From: Silvania hatchlandensis
GTDB taxonomy: Bacteria > Pseudomonadota > Gammaproteobacteria > Enterobacterales > Enterobacteriaceae
Reading direction: 5' to 3'
DNA: 64,000 bases
NCBI RefSeq assembly: GCF_025564065.1
Contig: NZ_JAMGZK010000050.1
Span: 1 to 64,000 of the forward strand
Made by a program: the position numbers and the translations under genes. Below the pieces are notes generated by a model. That model did not search any database. It saw only the letters and a program-made list of their open reading frames with translations, and had not been told where the DNA came from. Below, in pieces: positions 1-11,208 of this stretch; position 1 is the first letter of the stretch, and each line of letters opens with the position of its first letter.

Positions 1-268
1 TGAATTACGTATGTTCACTCAGAGACTTGGTATTCATTTTTCGTCTTGCGACGTTAAGAATCCATGTCACTTTGAGTGCCCACACAGATTGTCTGATAAA
101 TTGTTAAAGAGCAGTGCAACGCGGCGTCAAGCTCACCGTTGCGAGGTCCCGTATAATACGTTTTCCTCATTCAGAGTCAAGCGTTTATTTTTCGCTTTTC
201 TCTGTCGGCGTTCATCTCTGAACCCCTGTCAACCCGGCGGCTTGTTTGCCGTTGTTCCGTGTCGATGG
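1..268 (-). other. rRNA operon 5' leader, partial (runs off left edge)
   Basis: Read on the minus strand, this is the transcribed leader of a ribosomal RNA operon. It contains the antitermination boxA (TGCTCTTTAACA, complement of 102-113), followed by the conserved leader that in E. coli precedes the 16S gene. The 16S gene lies beyond position 1 and is not in the window. Its position, divergent from purH, matches rrnE of E. coli K-12. Confidence 0.9.
153..180 (-). promoter_or_regulatory. rrn P2 promoter
   Basis: On the minus strand, a -35 TTGACT (complement of 175-180) is followed after 16 bp by a -10 TATTAT (complement of 153-158), just upstream of the boxA leader. This is the usual place of the constitutive P2 promoter of an rRNA operon. 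Confidence 0.88.
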
Positions 269-274
269 AGGCGC

Positions 275-302
275 ATTATAGGGAGTTCTCCGCAGGCCGC
301 AA
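275..302 (-). promoter_or_regulatory. rrn P1 promoter
   Basis: On the minus strand, -35 TTGCGG (complement of 297-302) and -10 TATAAT (complement of 275-280) are separated by 16 bp. A GC-rich discriminator (GCGCC) follows the -10, as in growth-rate- and ppGpp-controlled rrn P1 promoters. An A/T-rich stretch at about 303-330 is in the position of an UP element. FIS sites would lie further upstream but were not identified. Confidence 0.88.
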
Positions 303-378
303 CAGTTAAATTGCAGAAAAATGACTGACTGCTGCATTCCACAGCGAAACCCCGCTTTATACCTTTTTGCACACAGAC

Positions 379-387
379 TTATCCACA
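379..387 (+). promoter_or_regulatory. Consensus DnaA box between rrn P1 and purH
   Basis: TTATCCACA is a perfect match to the strong DnaA box. It lies in the divergent region between the rrn P1 promoter and the purH promoter. It is a single box without AT-rich repeats, so it is not an origin; a regulatory or titration role is only inference. Confidence 0.6.
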
Positions 388-419
388 ATACATCGAAAAC
401 TTGAAAATTCTCGAGCGTT

Positions 420-435
420 GCGCAAACGTTTTCGT
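420..435 (+). promoter_or_regulatory. PurR operator of purHD
   Basis: GCGCAAACGTTTTCGT matches the 16-bp PurR consensus ACGCAAACGTTTGCGT at 14 positions. A possible -10 (TAAAAT, 436-441) adjoins it, so bound PurR-hypoxanthine or -guanine would block the promoter. purHD is a known member of the PurR regulon. Confidence 0.85.
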
Positions 436-542
436 TAAAATGCTCGCGCTTCTCGAGGATGCTCCGTGAGGGGTGTTAGCTGAGTTTTTTGCGAAGAATT
501 CAGCTAACGCTCTCTGTAATCGTCAAATCCAGGGGATTTACC

Positions 543-2132
543 ATGCAACAAGGTCGTAAAGTCAGCCGCGCGCTGCTCAGTGTTTCTGACAAAGCCGGTA
601 TCATCGAATTCGCACAGGCACTTTCCGCACGTGGTGTGGAGCTGCTGTCCACAGGAGGCACCGCCCGCCTGTTAGCAGATAAAGGTCTGCCGGTAACCGA
701 AGTCTCCGACTACACGGGTTTCCCTGAAATGATGGATGGGCGCGTTAAAACTCTGCATCCGAAAGTGCATGGCGGTATTCTGGGCCGTCGTGGCCAGGAC
801 GACGCGATTATGGAACAACACGGAATTGCGCCGATCGATATGGTTGTTGTTAACCTGTATCCGTTCGCCCAGACCGTCGCCCGTGAAGGCTGCTCGCTGG
901 AAGATGCGGTTGAGAATATCGACATTGGCGGCCCAACCATGGTGCGCTCCGCCGCGAAGAACCATAAAGACGTCGCTATCGTGGTGAAGAGCAGCGACTA
1001 CGACGCCATTATTAAAGAGATGGACGCCAACGAAGGTGGCCTGACGCTGGATACCCGTTTCGATCTCGCCATCAAAGCATTCGAACATACTGCCGCCTAC
1101 GACAGCATGATCGCCAACTACTTCGGTAGCCTGGTTCCTGCCTATCACGGTGAGACCACCCAGCCTGCTGGCCGCTTCTCTCGTACCCTGAATCTGAACT
1201 TCATTAAGAAACAGGATATGCGCTACGGTGAGAATAGCCACCAGCACGCTGCCTTCTATATAGAAGAAGAGATCAAAGAAGCTTCAGTGGCCACTGCTCA
1301 GCAGGTACAGGGCAAAGCCCTCTCTTATAACAACATCGCCGATACCGATGCCGCACTGGAGTGCGTGAAAGAGTTCAGCGAGCCAGCCTGCGTTATCGTG
1401 AAACATGCCAACCCGTGCGGCGTGGCAGTCAGCACCTCTATTCTGGATGCTTACGATCGCGCCTACAAAACAGACCCAACGTCCGCCTTTGGCGGCATCA
1501 TCGCCTTTAACCGCGAGCTGGATGCCCAAACCGCACAGGCCATTGTCTCCCGCCAGTTTGTTGAAGTGATTATCGCCCCATCGGCAACAGAAGAAGCACT
1601 GAAGATCACTGCAGCTAAACAGAACGTTCGCGTCCTGACCTGCGGTCAGTGGGCTGAGCGCGCGCCGGGCCTTGATTTCAAACGCGTTAACGGTGGCCTG
1701 CTGGTTCAGGATCGCGATCTGGGGATGGTAACGGCAGATGACCTGCGCGTGGTCAGCAAACGTCAGCCATCTGAACAGGAACTCCGTGATGCGCTGTTCT
1801 GCTGGAAAGTGGCGAAGTTCGTGAAATCCAACGCCATCGTGTATGCCAAAGAGAACATGACCATTGGCATAGGCGCAGGCCAGATGAGCCGCGTTTACTC
1901 CGCGAAAATCGCCGGGATCAAAGCCAGCGATGAAGGCCTGGAAGTTAAAGGCTCCGCGATGGCCTCTGACGCCTTCTTCCCGTTCCGCGACGGTATTGAT
2001 GCTGCAGCTGCCGTTGGCGTGAGCTGTGTTATCCAGCCTGGCGGCTCTATCCGTGATGACGAAGTGATTGCGGCCGCAGATGAGCATGGCATCGCGATGA
2101 TCTTCACCGACATGCGCCACTTCCGCCATTAA
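543..2132 (+). CDS. purH: Bifunctional AICAR transformylase / IMP cyclohydrolase
   Basis: PurH catalyses the last two steps of IMP synthesis: formylation of AICAR with 10-formyl-THF, then ring closure. The 529-residue product equals E. coli PurH in length. The MGS-like cyclohydrolase domain occupies about residues 1-195 and carries the GRVKTLHPK segment. The transformylase domain follows, with KHANPCGVA near residue 265 holding the catalytic Lys-His. The ATG at 543 was chosen because GGGG sits at 531-534 and the product starts [13 protein letters not shown] as in E. coli; an in-frame upstream extension to 489 is not expected to be translated. It is first in the purHD operon, behind the PurR operator. 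Confidence 0.98.
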   Translation: MQQGRKVSRALLSVSDKAGIIEFAQALSARGVELLSTGGTARLLADKGLPVTEVSDYTGFPEMMDGRVKTLHPKVHGGILGRRGQDDAIMEQHGIAPIDMVVVNLYPFAQTVAREGCSLEDAVENIDIGGPTMVRSAAKNHKDVAIVVKSSDYDAIIKEMDANEGGLTLDTRFDLAIKAFEHTAAYDSMIANYFGSLVPAYHGETTQPAGRFSRTLNLNFIKKQDMRYGENSHQHAAFYIEEEIKEASVATAQQVQGKALSYNNIADTDAALECVKEFSEPACVIVKHANPCGVAVSTSILDAYDRAYKTDPTSAFGGIIAFNRELDAQTAQAIVSRQFVEVIIAPSATEEALKITAAKQNVRVLTCGQWAERAPGLDFKRVNGGLLVQDRDLGMVTADDLRVVSKRQPSEQELRDALFCWKVAKFVKSNAIVYAKENMTIGIGAGQMSRVYSAKIAGIKASDEGLEVKGSAMASDAFFPFRDGIDAAAAVGVSCVIQPGGSIRDDEVIAAADEHGIAMIFTDMRHFRH

Positions 2133-2147
2133 TTTCCGGAGCAGACA

Positions 2148-3440
2148 ATGAAAGTATTAGTGATTGGTAACGGCGGGCGCGAGCACGCCCTGGCCTGGAA
2201 AGCGGCCCAGTCGCCGCAGGTGAAAACGGTCTTTGTGGCTCCGGGTAACGCCGGTACTGCCCTGGAGCCTGCGCTGCAAAACGTCGCGATCGGCGTGACC
2301 GATATTCCGGCGCTACTGAGCTTTGCCCAGAACGAGAAAATCGATCTGACTATCGTGGGCCCGGAAGCCCCGCTGGTGATCGGCGTGGTGGATGCCTTCC
2401 GTGCGGCGGGTCTGACCATCTTCGGCCCAACCGAAGGCGCAGCCCAGCTGGAAGGTTCTAAAGCGTTTACCAAAGACTTCCTTGCTCGCCACAATATTCC
2501 GACAGCGGAATACCAAAACTTTACCGAAGTGGAGCCTGCGCTGGCTTATCTGCGTGAGAAAGGCGCGCCGATTGTTATCAAGGCCGACGGTCTGGCTGCC
2601 GGTAAAGGCGTGATTGTGGCGATAACCCTGCAGGAAGCGGAAGATGCCGTCCAGGATATGCTGGCCGGCAATGCTTTCGGCGATGCTGGCCATCGTATTG
2701 TCATCGAAGAGTTCCTCGACGGTGAAGAAGCCAGCTTTATCGTGATGGTTGACGGCGAGCATGTGCTGCCGATGGCCACCAGCCAGGATCATAAGCGTGT
2801 TGGCGACGGCGACAGCGGTCCTAACACTGGCGGCATGGGCGCTTACTCCCCAGCCCCGGTTGTCACCGACGAAGTACACCAGCGCACCATGGAACGCATC
2901 ATCTGGCCAACCGTGAAAGGCATGGCAGCAGAAGGCAACACCTATACTGGTTTCCTGTACGCCGGTCTGATGATCGACCCACAGGGTAACCCGAAGGTGA
3001 TTGAGTTCAACTGCCGCTTTGGCGATCCGGAAACTCAGCCGATCATGCTGCGCATGAAATCCGATCTGGTGGACCTGTGTCTGGCCGCCTGCGAGGGCAA
3101 GCTTGACGAGAAAACATCCGAGTGGGACGAGCGTGCCTCTCTGGGCGTGGTGATTGCTGCGGGCGGATATCCGGGTCACTACAACAACGGCGACGAGATC
3201 CATGGCCTGCCGCTGGAAGAGGTCGACGGTGGCAAAGTGTTCCACGCAGGCACGACGCTTTCTGACGACGATCGCGTGCTCACCAACGGTGGCCGCGTGC
3301 TCTGTGCCACGGCGCTGGGTAATACGGTGGCAGAAGCCCAGCAGCGCGCCTACGCGTTAATGGCTGATATTCGCTGGGACGGCAGCTTTAGCCGCAGGGA
3401 TATTGGTTATCGTGCGATTGCCCGCGAGCAAGGGAAGTAG
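2148..3440 (+). CDS. purD: Phosphoribosylamine-glycine ligase (GAR synthetase)
   Basis: PurD joins phosphoribosylamine and glycine with ATP to give GAR, the second committed step of purine synthesis. The 430-residue protein matches the family length. It begins with the NGGREHALAW motif of the N-terminal domain and continues into an ATP-grasp domain, with GGMGAYSP near 227 and EFNCRFGDPETQ near 287. It starts 15 nt after purH, so the two are one transcript. In E. coli K-12 zraR-zraS-zraP lie beyond purD; here purD converges directly on yjaH. Confidence 0.98.
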   Translation: MKVLVIGNGGREHALAWKAAQSPQVKTVFVAPGNAGTALEPALQNVAIGVTDIPALLSFAQNEKIDLTIVGPEAPLVIGVVDAFRAAGLTIFGPTEGAAQLEGSKAFTKDFLARHNIPTAEYQNFTEVEPALAYLREKGAPIVIKADGLAAGKGVIVAITLQEAEDAVQDMLAGNAFGDAGHRIVIEEFLDGEEASFIVMVDGEHVLPMATSQDHKRVGDGDSGPNTGGMGAYSPAPVVTDEVHQRTMERIIWPTVKGMAAEGNTYTGFLYAGLMIDPQGNPKVIEFNCRFGDPETQPIMLRMKSDLVDLCLAACEGKLDEKTSEWDERASLGVVIAAGGYPGHYNNGDEIHGLPLEEVDGGKVFHAGTTLSDDDRVLTNGGRVLCATALGNTVAEAQQRAYALMADIRWDGSFSRRDIGYRAIAREQGK

Positions 3441-3458
3441 TTTCTCGCTTCATGCTAA

Positions 3459-3481
3459 CCCTCTCTCCATTGGGGAGAGGG
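3459..3481. terminator. Hairpin between convergent purD and yjaH
   Basis: A 10-bp stem with one G-T wobble (CCCTCTCTCC / GGGGAGAGGG) and a 3-nt loop separates the two convergent genes. It has no clear U-tract. It resembles short palindromes common between enterobacterial genes and may end both transcripts or protect mRNA ends. Confidence 0.5.
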
Positions 3482-3489
3482 AATTCCAC

Positions 3490-4188
3490 TCAGAAGTTCT
3501 TCTCTGTCGGTTGCCAGGTGCAGAAATCTTCGTTCGCCACCAGCAACAGCTGTGAACCTTCCGGCGCTTCCAGCCACGCGACACTCACCTCCATTGATGA
3601 ATGACTCTGACGGCGGGCAATATGTTCCGTCGCCCAGCTGTCGAGATCCGGCTTCAGCGTCAGGCCTTCACATGAGGTCACGGTGCCGTCGGGATGCCAG
3701 CGCCCCTGCTGCAGCACCACTCGCCCCTGACGCAACGCGTTACTGGTCTGGTGGATTTGGTCGGCACGGTAGCGGTACAGGGCAATCTGATCGTTAGAGA
3801 GCTGTTGCTTTTGACCGCCGATTTCGCGCTGCATAAAGCTCAGCTCACCGCGATCGTCAAAACGCACCCGGATATGCTCAGGGGGTTTGCTGTAGATATT
3901 GAGTTCGATAAGGGTAAGCGTGTCGCCCTGCCAGCGGTACTCGCTGGTTGTAGTGCTGCCGCTATGCCAGGGGCTGAAGGCAGAGAGCAGATGGACTTCA
4001 TCATCCGAATCTTTGCGCCAGATGCGCACTGCACCCTGATCGTCAGCGTATCCGCTGGCGGTAAAGGGCGGCAGAGAGGAGTCATGGCTGCAGGCAGTCA
4101 GCAACAGCATGCCTGCCAGCGTCAGAGCCTGACGCCAGACAGACAAAAGGGGCGAAACCGCCCCCTCGTTAAAACTGTTCACTGCCAC
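3490..4188 (-). CDS. yjaH: DUF1481 family putative lipoprotein YjaH
   Basis: Function is unknown. The product (about 232 residues) has an N-terminal hydrophobic segment ending in the lipobox LLTAC with Cys near residue 33, which suggests an outer-membrane-anchored lipoprotein. The remainder is soluble and of mixed charge. The frame opens with a GTG at 4188; a second GTG at 4182 gives MNSFNEGA and is equally possible. It lies 5 nt after hupA on the same strand and is probably cotranscribed, as in E. coli. K-12 has zraP next; that block is missing here. Confidence 0.85.
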   Translation of the reverse strand: MAVNSFNEGAVSPLLSVWRQALTLAGMLLLTACSHDSSLPPFTASGYADDQGAVRIWRKDSDDEVHLLSAFSPWHSGSTTTSEYRWQGDTLTLIELNIYSKPPEHIRVRFDDRGELSFMQREIGGQKQQLSNDQIALYRYRADQIHQTSNALRQGRVVLQQGRWHPDGTVTSCEGLTLKPDLDSWATEHIARRQSHSSMEVSVAWLEAPEGSQLLLVANEDFCTWQPTEKNF

Positions 4189-4193
4189 GCGTC

Positions 4194-4466
4194 TTACTTA
4201 ACTGCGTCTTTCAGTGCTTTGCCAGAGACAAATGCTGGCACGTTAGCTGCAGCGATTTTGATCTCGTTACCGGTCTGCGGGTTGCGGCCAGTACGCTCAG
4301 CGCGGTGGTTCACTTTGAAGGTGCCGAAACCAACCAGTTGTACAGCATCGCCTTCTTTCAGAGACTCAGTAATAGCAGCCAGGGTGGATTCCAGAGCAGC
4401 TTTAGCCTGCACTTTAGACAGATCAGCCTTGTCCGCAATTACATCAATCAGTTGAGTCTTGTTCAT
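4194..4466 (-). CDS. hupA: DNA-binding protein HU-alpha
   Basis: HU-alpha is a nucleoid protein that binds and bends DNA as a homodimer or as a heterodimer with HU-beta. The 90-residue product is nearly identical to E. coli HupA. It has the N-terminal helical dimerisation part ([11 protein letters not shown]), the GFGTF turn, and the RNPQTG tip of the beta-arm that wraps the minor groove. The ATG is preceded by AAAGGAT. The 186-bp gap to yjaG (4467-4652) must hold its promoter. Confidence 0.98.
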   Translation of the reverse strand: MNKTQLIDVIADKADLSKVQAKAALESTLAAITESLKEGDAVQLVGFGTFKVNHRAERTGRNPQTGNEIKIAAANVPAFVSGKALKDAVK

Positions 4467-4652
4467 AAGTTATCCTTTCAATGTGTTTATCGCTTGCTAA
4501 GCATCGAGTGCGACGAAAATGCCAAAAAAGCACTCTCCTGCATACACGCACCGATAGCCACTTATTTTCGCCCCCCAAATGTAGACCAGACGGGGGGCAG
4601 AAGGGAAGAGTACAGGTATGACAAAAAAGGCGTTAAATCACGTTTTATTGTC

Positions 4653-5243
4653 TCACTGGCTAAGATTTATACCAATGTTACTCTCACCTGCCTCACGCAA
4701 GTCTGCTCGCAGACCTTTAATCAGCTCGATATCACGTTCTTCACACTCTGCCAGCAAGCGGAATATTTCCCACTGAATGTCCCATTCCTGCTCTACCGCC
4801 GGGTTTAACCGTAGCTCTTCATCGGTCATTTCGCGACCTTCCTGCGTCATTTCCAGCATAGCAACGGTCGTGATGGAGGCCTTACTGACTTCGATGGCAT
4901 GTTCCAGCGTTTCACCACTCAGGCGCGAGTGAATCAGCTCACTGAGTGCCACACAGGCATCAATCGCCGGATAGACACCATACACATCATAGTCATCGGC
5001 AGCGGGGATCGCTTCTTCCAGCTTATCGAGCTGCGAATCGAAGTTCACCTTCGCATCTTTGACCGTCAGCGTTTCCCACACCAGGTCGAGGATACGGCGA
5101 TACAGTTGACCTTCACCAAATTCAGTCTGCTTGCAGAACATGGCGTAGTTTGGATACATACGTTCGCACAGACAGGCCATAAAGGTGACATGCTGCCAGC
5201 TTTCCAGCTTCTCAAGGCGCAGATGAATCGGGTTTTGTAACAT
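4653..5243 (-). CDS. yjaG: DUF416 family protein YjaG
   Basis: This 196-residue protein matches E. coli YjaG over its whole length; its function is unknown. It is rich in acidic residues and predicted soluble, with no signal peptide or membrane segment. It follows nfi on the same strand after 42 nt, as last gene of the nudC-hemE-nfi-yjaG string. Confidence 0.92.
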   Translation of the reverse strand: MLQNPIHLRLEKLESWQHVTFMACLCERMYPNYAMFCKQTEFGEGQLYRRILDLVWETLTVKDAKVNFDSQLDKLEEAIPAADDYDVYGVYPAIDACVALSELIHSRLSGETLEHAIEVSKASITTVAMLEMTQEGREMTDEELRLNPAVEQEWDIQWEIFRLLAECEERDIELIKGLRADLREAGESNIGINLSQ

Positions 5244-5285
5244 GATGAACTCTCAGAGTCAGAAATTGGCGGCAGTTTACCTGAT

Positions 5286-5957
5286 TCAGGGCTGAATTTC
5301 CTGCCAACGAATGAAAGCCGGACGCCCGGATGCCACCGCATCGGCCCAGCGGGTCGGTTCTGGCAGCCGATAGCCTTTCATACAGCGCTGTACCCATCCC
5401 AGTGCGCTATCCAGGCTGACGCGATGGCCGGTCGCGATGAACAGCGGATTGCAGCGTGCCTTACTGCGCCACACCCACGCCAGTTGCTCGCCTTTGTCCA
5501 TTAGTGGCGCCAGCGCGCCAGGTTCTGCCGACAGCGGTTCGAACTTACCGCAGAGGCGTTTTTTCGCCACGCCAATGGTTGGGACATCCACCAGCAGGCC
5601 AAAATGGCTGGCGACGCCAAGCCGACGGGGATGAGAGATGCCGTGCCCGTCAACGAACAGCAGATCCGGTTTTTGCGACAGCTGCTGCCACGCGGCCAGC
5701 AGCGCAGGGTATTCGCGAAAGGAGAGAAAACCGGGGATGTAGGGCATGGTGGTGGCGATACGCGCCACCTGATATTCGACAAGTTCCAGCGAGGGATATT
5801 TCAGCAGCACTATCGCCGCCCGCGTCACGTCCCCGCCCTGCTCAAACCCGACGTCCGCACCCGCAATCAGTGTGGGTGGGTCTTTATCCAGCCGATCCTC
5901 GCGAGAGACCGAGGCGGCAAGTTCGATTTGCTGAGCGCGTAATGACGCAAGATCCAT
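5286..5957 (-). CDS. nfi: Endonuclease V (deoxyinosine 3' endonuclease)
   Basis: Endonuclease V cleaves the second phosphodiester bond 3' to deoxyinosine and starts repair of deaminated adenine. The 223-residue product has the family length. Expected metal-binding and lesion-recognition segments are present: AGADVGFE near residue 33, the [11 protein letters not shown] wedge near 80-90, and [12 protein letters not shown] near 108. It starts 9 nt after the hemE stop, so translation is probably coupled. Confidence 0.96.
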   Translation of the reverse strand: MDLASLRAQQIELAASVSREDRLDKDPPTLIAGADVGFEQGGDVTRAAIVLLKYPSLELVEYQVARIATTMPYIPGFLSFREYPALLAAWQQLSQKPDLLFVDGHGISHPRRLGVASHFGLLVDVPTIGVAKKRLCGKFEPLSAEPGALAPLMDKGEQLAWVWRSKARCNPLFIATGHRVSLDSALGWVQRCMKGYRLPEPTRWADAVASGRPAFIRWQEIQP

Positions 5958-5966
5958 AGCAATTCC

Positions 5967-7031
5967 TTACAGGTGATACTGAGCAGAAAGTCGGTGCACC
6001 GCCTCCACGAACACGCCCGCATGCTCTGGCGGTACATCCTGATGAATACCGTGTCCCAGGTTGAAGACATGACCTTCGCCCTGACCGAATCCGGCCAGAA
6101 TGGTTGCGACCTCTTCTTCAATGCGGGCAGCCGGCGCATAAAGCATAGACGGGTCCATATTGCCCTGCAGCGCCACCTTGTCGCCCACGCGACGGCGCGC
6201 CTCGGCTATATCCATCGTCCAGTCGATACCCAGCGCGTCACAGCCGGTCTCTGCCAGCGCTTCCAGCCACTGACCGCCACCTTTGGTGAACAGAGTCACC
6301 GGCACGCGGCGGCCTTCGTTTTCACGCAGCAGGCCATCAACGATTTTGTGCATGTAGTAGAGTGAGAACTGCTGATAATCGCGTCCGGTCAGCACGCCGC
6401 CCCAGGTATCAAAAATCATCACCGACTGAGCGCCCGCTTTAATTTGTGCGTTCAGGTACAGGGTGACGCTTTTCGCCAGCTTATCGAGCAGGGCATGCAA
6501 CGCCCGCGGATCGGCATACATCATCTTTTTGATCACCGTAAAGGCTTTGCTGCTGCCGCCCTCAACCATGTAGGTTGCCAGCGTCCACGGGCTGCCGGAG
6601 AAGCCAATCAGCGGCACGTCGCCTTTCAGCTCGCGGCGGATGGTCCGCACGGCGTTCATCACGTACCCAAGCTCCTGCTCCGGGTCCGGAATGGGCAAAT
6701 TATCGATGTCTGCCTGGCACTTAATCGGTGAGGAGAAGCGCGGGCCTTCACCCGTTTCGAAATAGAGCCCAAGGCCCATTGCATCCGGGATGGTCAGAAT
6801 GTCTGAAAAAAGGATCGCCGCATCCAGCGGGAAGCGACGCAGCGGCTGGAGCGTCACTTCGCATGCCAGCTCTGCGTTTTTGCACAGCGACATAAAATCG
6901 CCCGCCTGCGCGCGCGTGGCTTTGTATTCCGGCAAATAGCGGCCCGCCTGGCGCATCATCCATACCGGGGTGACATCAACGGGTTGGCGCAGCAGCGCAC
7001 GCAGATAACGATCGTTCTTCAGTTCGGTCAT
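5967..7031 (-). CDS. hemE: Uroporphyrinogen decarboxylase
   Basis: HemE removes four carboxyl groups from uroporphyrinogen III to give coproporphyrinogen III in heme synthesis. Its 354 residues match E. coli. The signature [15 protein letters not shown] sits near residues 21-35, holding the substrate-binding Arg residues, and [15 protein letters not shown] follows near 145. It lies in the string nudC-hemE-nfi-yjaG, 40 nt after nudC. Confidence 0.98.
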   Translation of the reverse strand: MTELKNDRYLRALLRQPVDVTPVWMMRQAGRYLPEYKATRAQAGDFMSLCKNAELACEVTLQPLRRFPLDAAILFSDILTIPDAMGLGLYFETGEGPRFSSPIKCQADIDNLPIPDPEQELGYVMNAVRTIRRELKGDVPLIGFSGSPWTLATYMVEGGSSKAFTVIKKMMYADPRALHALLDKLAKSVTLYLNAQIKAGAQSVMIFDTWGGVLTGRDYQQFSLYYMHKIVDGLLRENEGRRVPVTLFTKGGGQWLEALAETGCDALGIDWTMDIAEARRRVGDKVALQGNMDPSMLYAPAARIEEEVATILAGFGQGEGHVFNLGHGIHQDVPPEHAGVFVEAVHRLSAQYHL

Positions 7032-7071
7032 TTTTGCAGTTCCTTAAGCGTCTTATCCCCAGTGTATCATG

Positions 7072-7845
7072 TCATTCATCGTCGGCCCGACACATTGCCA
7101 CCGTATCTTCTATCAGGCGGCGCGCCACGGTGCCTGCCGGCGGAAGCAGTGGTAAATTGTCATAGCGATACCAGTCGGCGCTCAGCAGCTCTTTCTGATC
7201 GATAACAATCTCGCCGCTGTCGTACTCGGCCATAAAAGCCGTCATCAGCGATTGCGGGAACGGCCAGGGCTGCGAGGTGACATAACGCAAATTTTTCACC
7301 TTGATACCGCTCTCTTCCATCACTTCGCGCGCGACCGCCTGCTCCAGCGTTTCGCCCACTTCAACAAAGCCGGCCAGTACGGTGTGAACGCCGTTACGGT
7401 GGCGGGTGTGTTGCGCCAGTAAAAGGGAATCATCACGACGAATAGCAACGATAATGCAGGGGGCGATTTGCGGATAATAGCGTTCGCGACAGTGGCTGCA
7501 GAGCATCGCCCACTCGGTTTTGCTCGGGTGCATGGTGTGGCCGCAATAGCCGCAATATTGATGCGAACGATAAAACTCGGCCAGTTGCACGGCGCGCCCG
7601 GCCAGCTGGAACAAGCCCGCATCAAGATCGAGCACCTGCCGCACCGATCCCATCTCATGGGAACGATTTTGTTGGATCAACCACACAGAATCGCCCTGCC
7701 ACTCACCTATACTGAGTGCGGCTTGTCCCGCAAGATCGAAATTTTTCGCTTCGCCATGGGGTAATTCTCCCCCGGGCAACCATAATTTTTGTTCATGGCT
7801 GACTAACCACCAGCCACGATCCGATTTTTCAATTATACGATCCAT
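7072..7845 (-). CDS. nudC: NADH pyrophosphatase / NAD-capped RNA decapping hydrolase
   Basis: NudC hydrolyses NAD(H) and removes NAD caps from RNA 5' ends. The 257-residue protein has a zinc ribbon with Cys98, Cys101, Cys116 and Cys119, and a Nudix box at about 159-181 with the REVMEE core. The SQPWPFPQS motif at 191-199 is typical of the NADH-specific group. It is divergent from rsd and probably leads the operon that includes hemE, nfi and yjaG. Confidence 0.97.
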   Translation of the reverse strand: MDRIIEKSDRGWWLVSHEQKLWLPGGELPHGEAKNFDLAGQAALSIGEWQGDSVWLIQQNRSHEMGSVRQVLDLDAGLFQLAGRAVQLAEFYRSHQYCGYCGHTMHPSKTEWAMLCSHCRERYYPQIAPCIIVAIRRDDSLLLAQHTRHRNGVHTVLAGFVEVGETLEQAVAREVMEESGIKVKNLRYVTSQPWPFPQSLMTAFMAEYDSGEIVIDQKELLSADWYRYDNLPLLPPAGTVARRLIEDTVAMCRADDE

Positions 7846-7940
7846 ATCTATTGCACAACCTTTGCTTCACAGGCATGTTGGTAACATTACTATTACATTT
7901 TGGGTGGGCAGCTTTTAATCTTAACCTTGCGGAGTCAAAC

Positions 7941-8438
7941 ATGCTAAACCAGCTAGAAAACCTGACAGAGCGCGTTGGCGGAAGTAATAAACTGGTCGAT
8001 CGCTGGCTGCACGTGCGTAAACATCTGCTTGTTGCCTACTACAACCTTGTTGGCATTAAGCCTGGCAAAGAATCCTATATGCGCCTGAACGAAAAAGCGC
8101 TGGATGATTTTTGTCAAAGCCTTGTCGATTACCTTTCCAACGGTCATTTTAATATTTATGAACGTATTATTCGCGAAATGGAAGGTAGCAGTCCGCTTTT
8201 AGCCGCGACCAAACTGTATCCCCAGCTGGAGGCCAATACCCAGCAAATCATGGATTATTACGACTCCACTCTCGAAAACGCCATCGACCAGGATAATTAT
8301 CTGCAATTTCAGCAGGCACTTTCCGATATCGGCGAGGCGTTGGAGCAACGATTTACGCTGGAAGATAACCTGATCGCGCTGGCGCTGGATCACAATTTTA
8401 AAGCGAGTAACGAAGATAACGTCGCCCGTCCGGCTTGA
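7941..8438 (+). CDS. rsd: Regulator of sigma D (anti-sigma70 factor)
   Basis: Rsd binds sigma70 in stationary phase and favours use of alternative sigma factors. The product, predicted all-helical, is 165 residues, slightly longer than E. coli Rsd (158); the extra residues are in a divergent C-terminal tail. The ATG at 7941 was chosen because GCGGAG lies at 7929-7934 and the product starts MLNQLENLTERV as in E. coli. An in-frame extension to 7851 would encode a hydrophobic stretch foreign to the family. It is divergent from nudC and upstream of the thi operon, as in E. coli. Confidence 0.95.
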   Translation: MLNQLENLTERVGGSNKLVDRWLHVRKHLLVAYYNLVGIKPGKESYMRLNEKALDDFCQSLVDYLSNGHFNIYERIIREMEGSSPLLAATKLYPQLEANTQQIMDYYDSTLENAIDQDNYLQFQQALSDIGEALEQRFTLEDNLIALALDHNFKASNEDNVARPA

Positions 8439-8471
8439 GTTATTTATCGTTAACGCGTAGTTTACATTCAC

Positions 8472-8492
8472 TGCTCCCGCTGTAAGGGAGCA
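8472..8492 (+). terminator. Short hairpin between rsd and the thi-box
   Basis: A 7-bp stem (TGCTCCC / GGGAGCA) with a 7-nt loop is followed by a weak T-rich stretch. It may end rsd transcription. It lies immediately before the TPP aptamer, so it could instead belong to the riboswitch leader. Confidence 0.45.
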
Positions 8493-8496
8493 CATT

Positions 8497-8588
8497 CTTG
8501 TCGGAGTGCCCAGTGCGAAAGCCGGGCTGAGACCGTTAATTCGGGATCCGCGGAACCTGATCAGGTTAAAACCTGCGAAGGGAACAAG
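8497..8588 (+). ncRNA. TPP riboswitch (thi-box) of thiCEFSGH
   Basis: The aptamer contains the conserved thi-box elements CTGAGA (8527-8532), CCTGATCAGG (8556-8565) and GCGAAGGGAAC. It is closed by P1 (CTTGT 8497-8501 with ACAAG 8584-8588). TPP binding in this class represses thiC, mainly by hiding its ribosome-binding site. The 89 bp between aptamer and thiC start are the expression platform. Confidence 0.96.
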
Positions 8589-8674
8589 AGTCAATTTATT
8601 GCATCGCCCTCCGGGCGATCCTCTCTTGCTTCATCCGACGTCTGACAAGCCACTTCCTACACTTTCTGGAATGA

Positions 8675-10572
<1,898 letters not shown>

Positions 10573-10573
<1 letters not shown>

Positions 10574-11208
10574 TGTATCAACCCAACTTCCCATCGGTTC
10601 CCTTTCGTCTGGGGCTTTATCCGGTAGTCGACAGCGTGGCGTGGATTGAACGCCTCCTGACCGCAGGCGTAAAAACGATCCAGCTGCGAATCAAAGATAA
10701 ACAGGATGACGAGGTTGAAGCCGACATCATGGCAGCCATTGAGCTGGGGCGTCGCTACGACGCCCGCCTGTTTATCAACGACTACTGGCATCTGGCGATC
10801 AAGCATCAGGCTTACGGTGTGCATCTGGGTCAGGAGGATCTGGAGACCACCGATCTTGAGGCCATTCGTGCCGCCGGATTACGCCTCGGCGTCTCAACCC
10901 ACGACGGCATGGAAATCGACGTGGCGCTGGCGGCGCGTCCATCCTACATCGCCCTCGGGCATGTTTTCCCGACCCGGACCAAGCAGATGCCTTCCGCGCC
11001 ACAGGGACTGGAGCAGCTGACCCGGCATATCGAACGACTTGCGGATTATCCCACCGTCGCCATCGGCGGCATCAGCCTCGAGCGAGCCCCGGCGGTACTG
11101 GCGACCGGCGTCGGGAGCATCGCGGTGGTGAGCGCCATTACTCAGGCCGATGACTGGCAGGCGGCCACGGCACAATTACTGCAACGGGCGGGGGTGGGCG
11201 ATGAATGA
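10573..11208 (+). CDS. thiE: Thiamine-phosphate synthase
   Basis: ThiE couples HMP-PP to the thiazole phosphate to form thiamine phosphate. The 211-residue TIM-barrel protein matches E. coli in length, with GLYPVVD at the start of the barrel, QLRIKDK near 38-44 and GHVFPTRTK near 130. The start is fixed by a 1-nt TGATG overlap with thiC and AGGAGG at 10563-10568; longer in-frame extensions lie inside thiC. Confidence 0.97.

Noticed and set aside
11..328. 105-codon open frame at the left edge
   Set aside because: It runs antisense through the rrn leader and promoters and has no protein similarity that I recognise.
379..387. Replication origin at the DnaA box
   Set aside because: There is a single box and no AT-rich unwinding repeats or box cluster.
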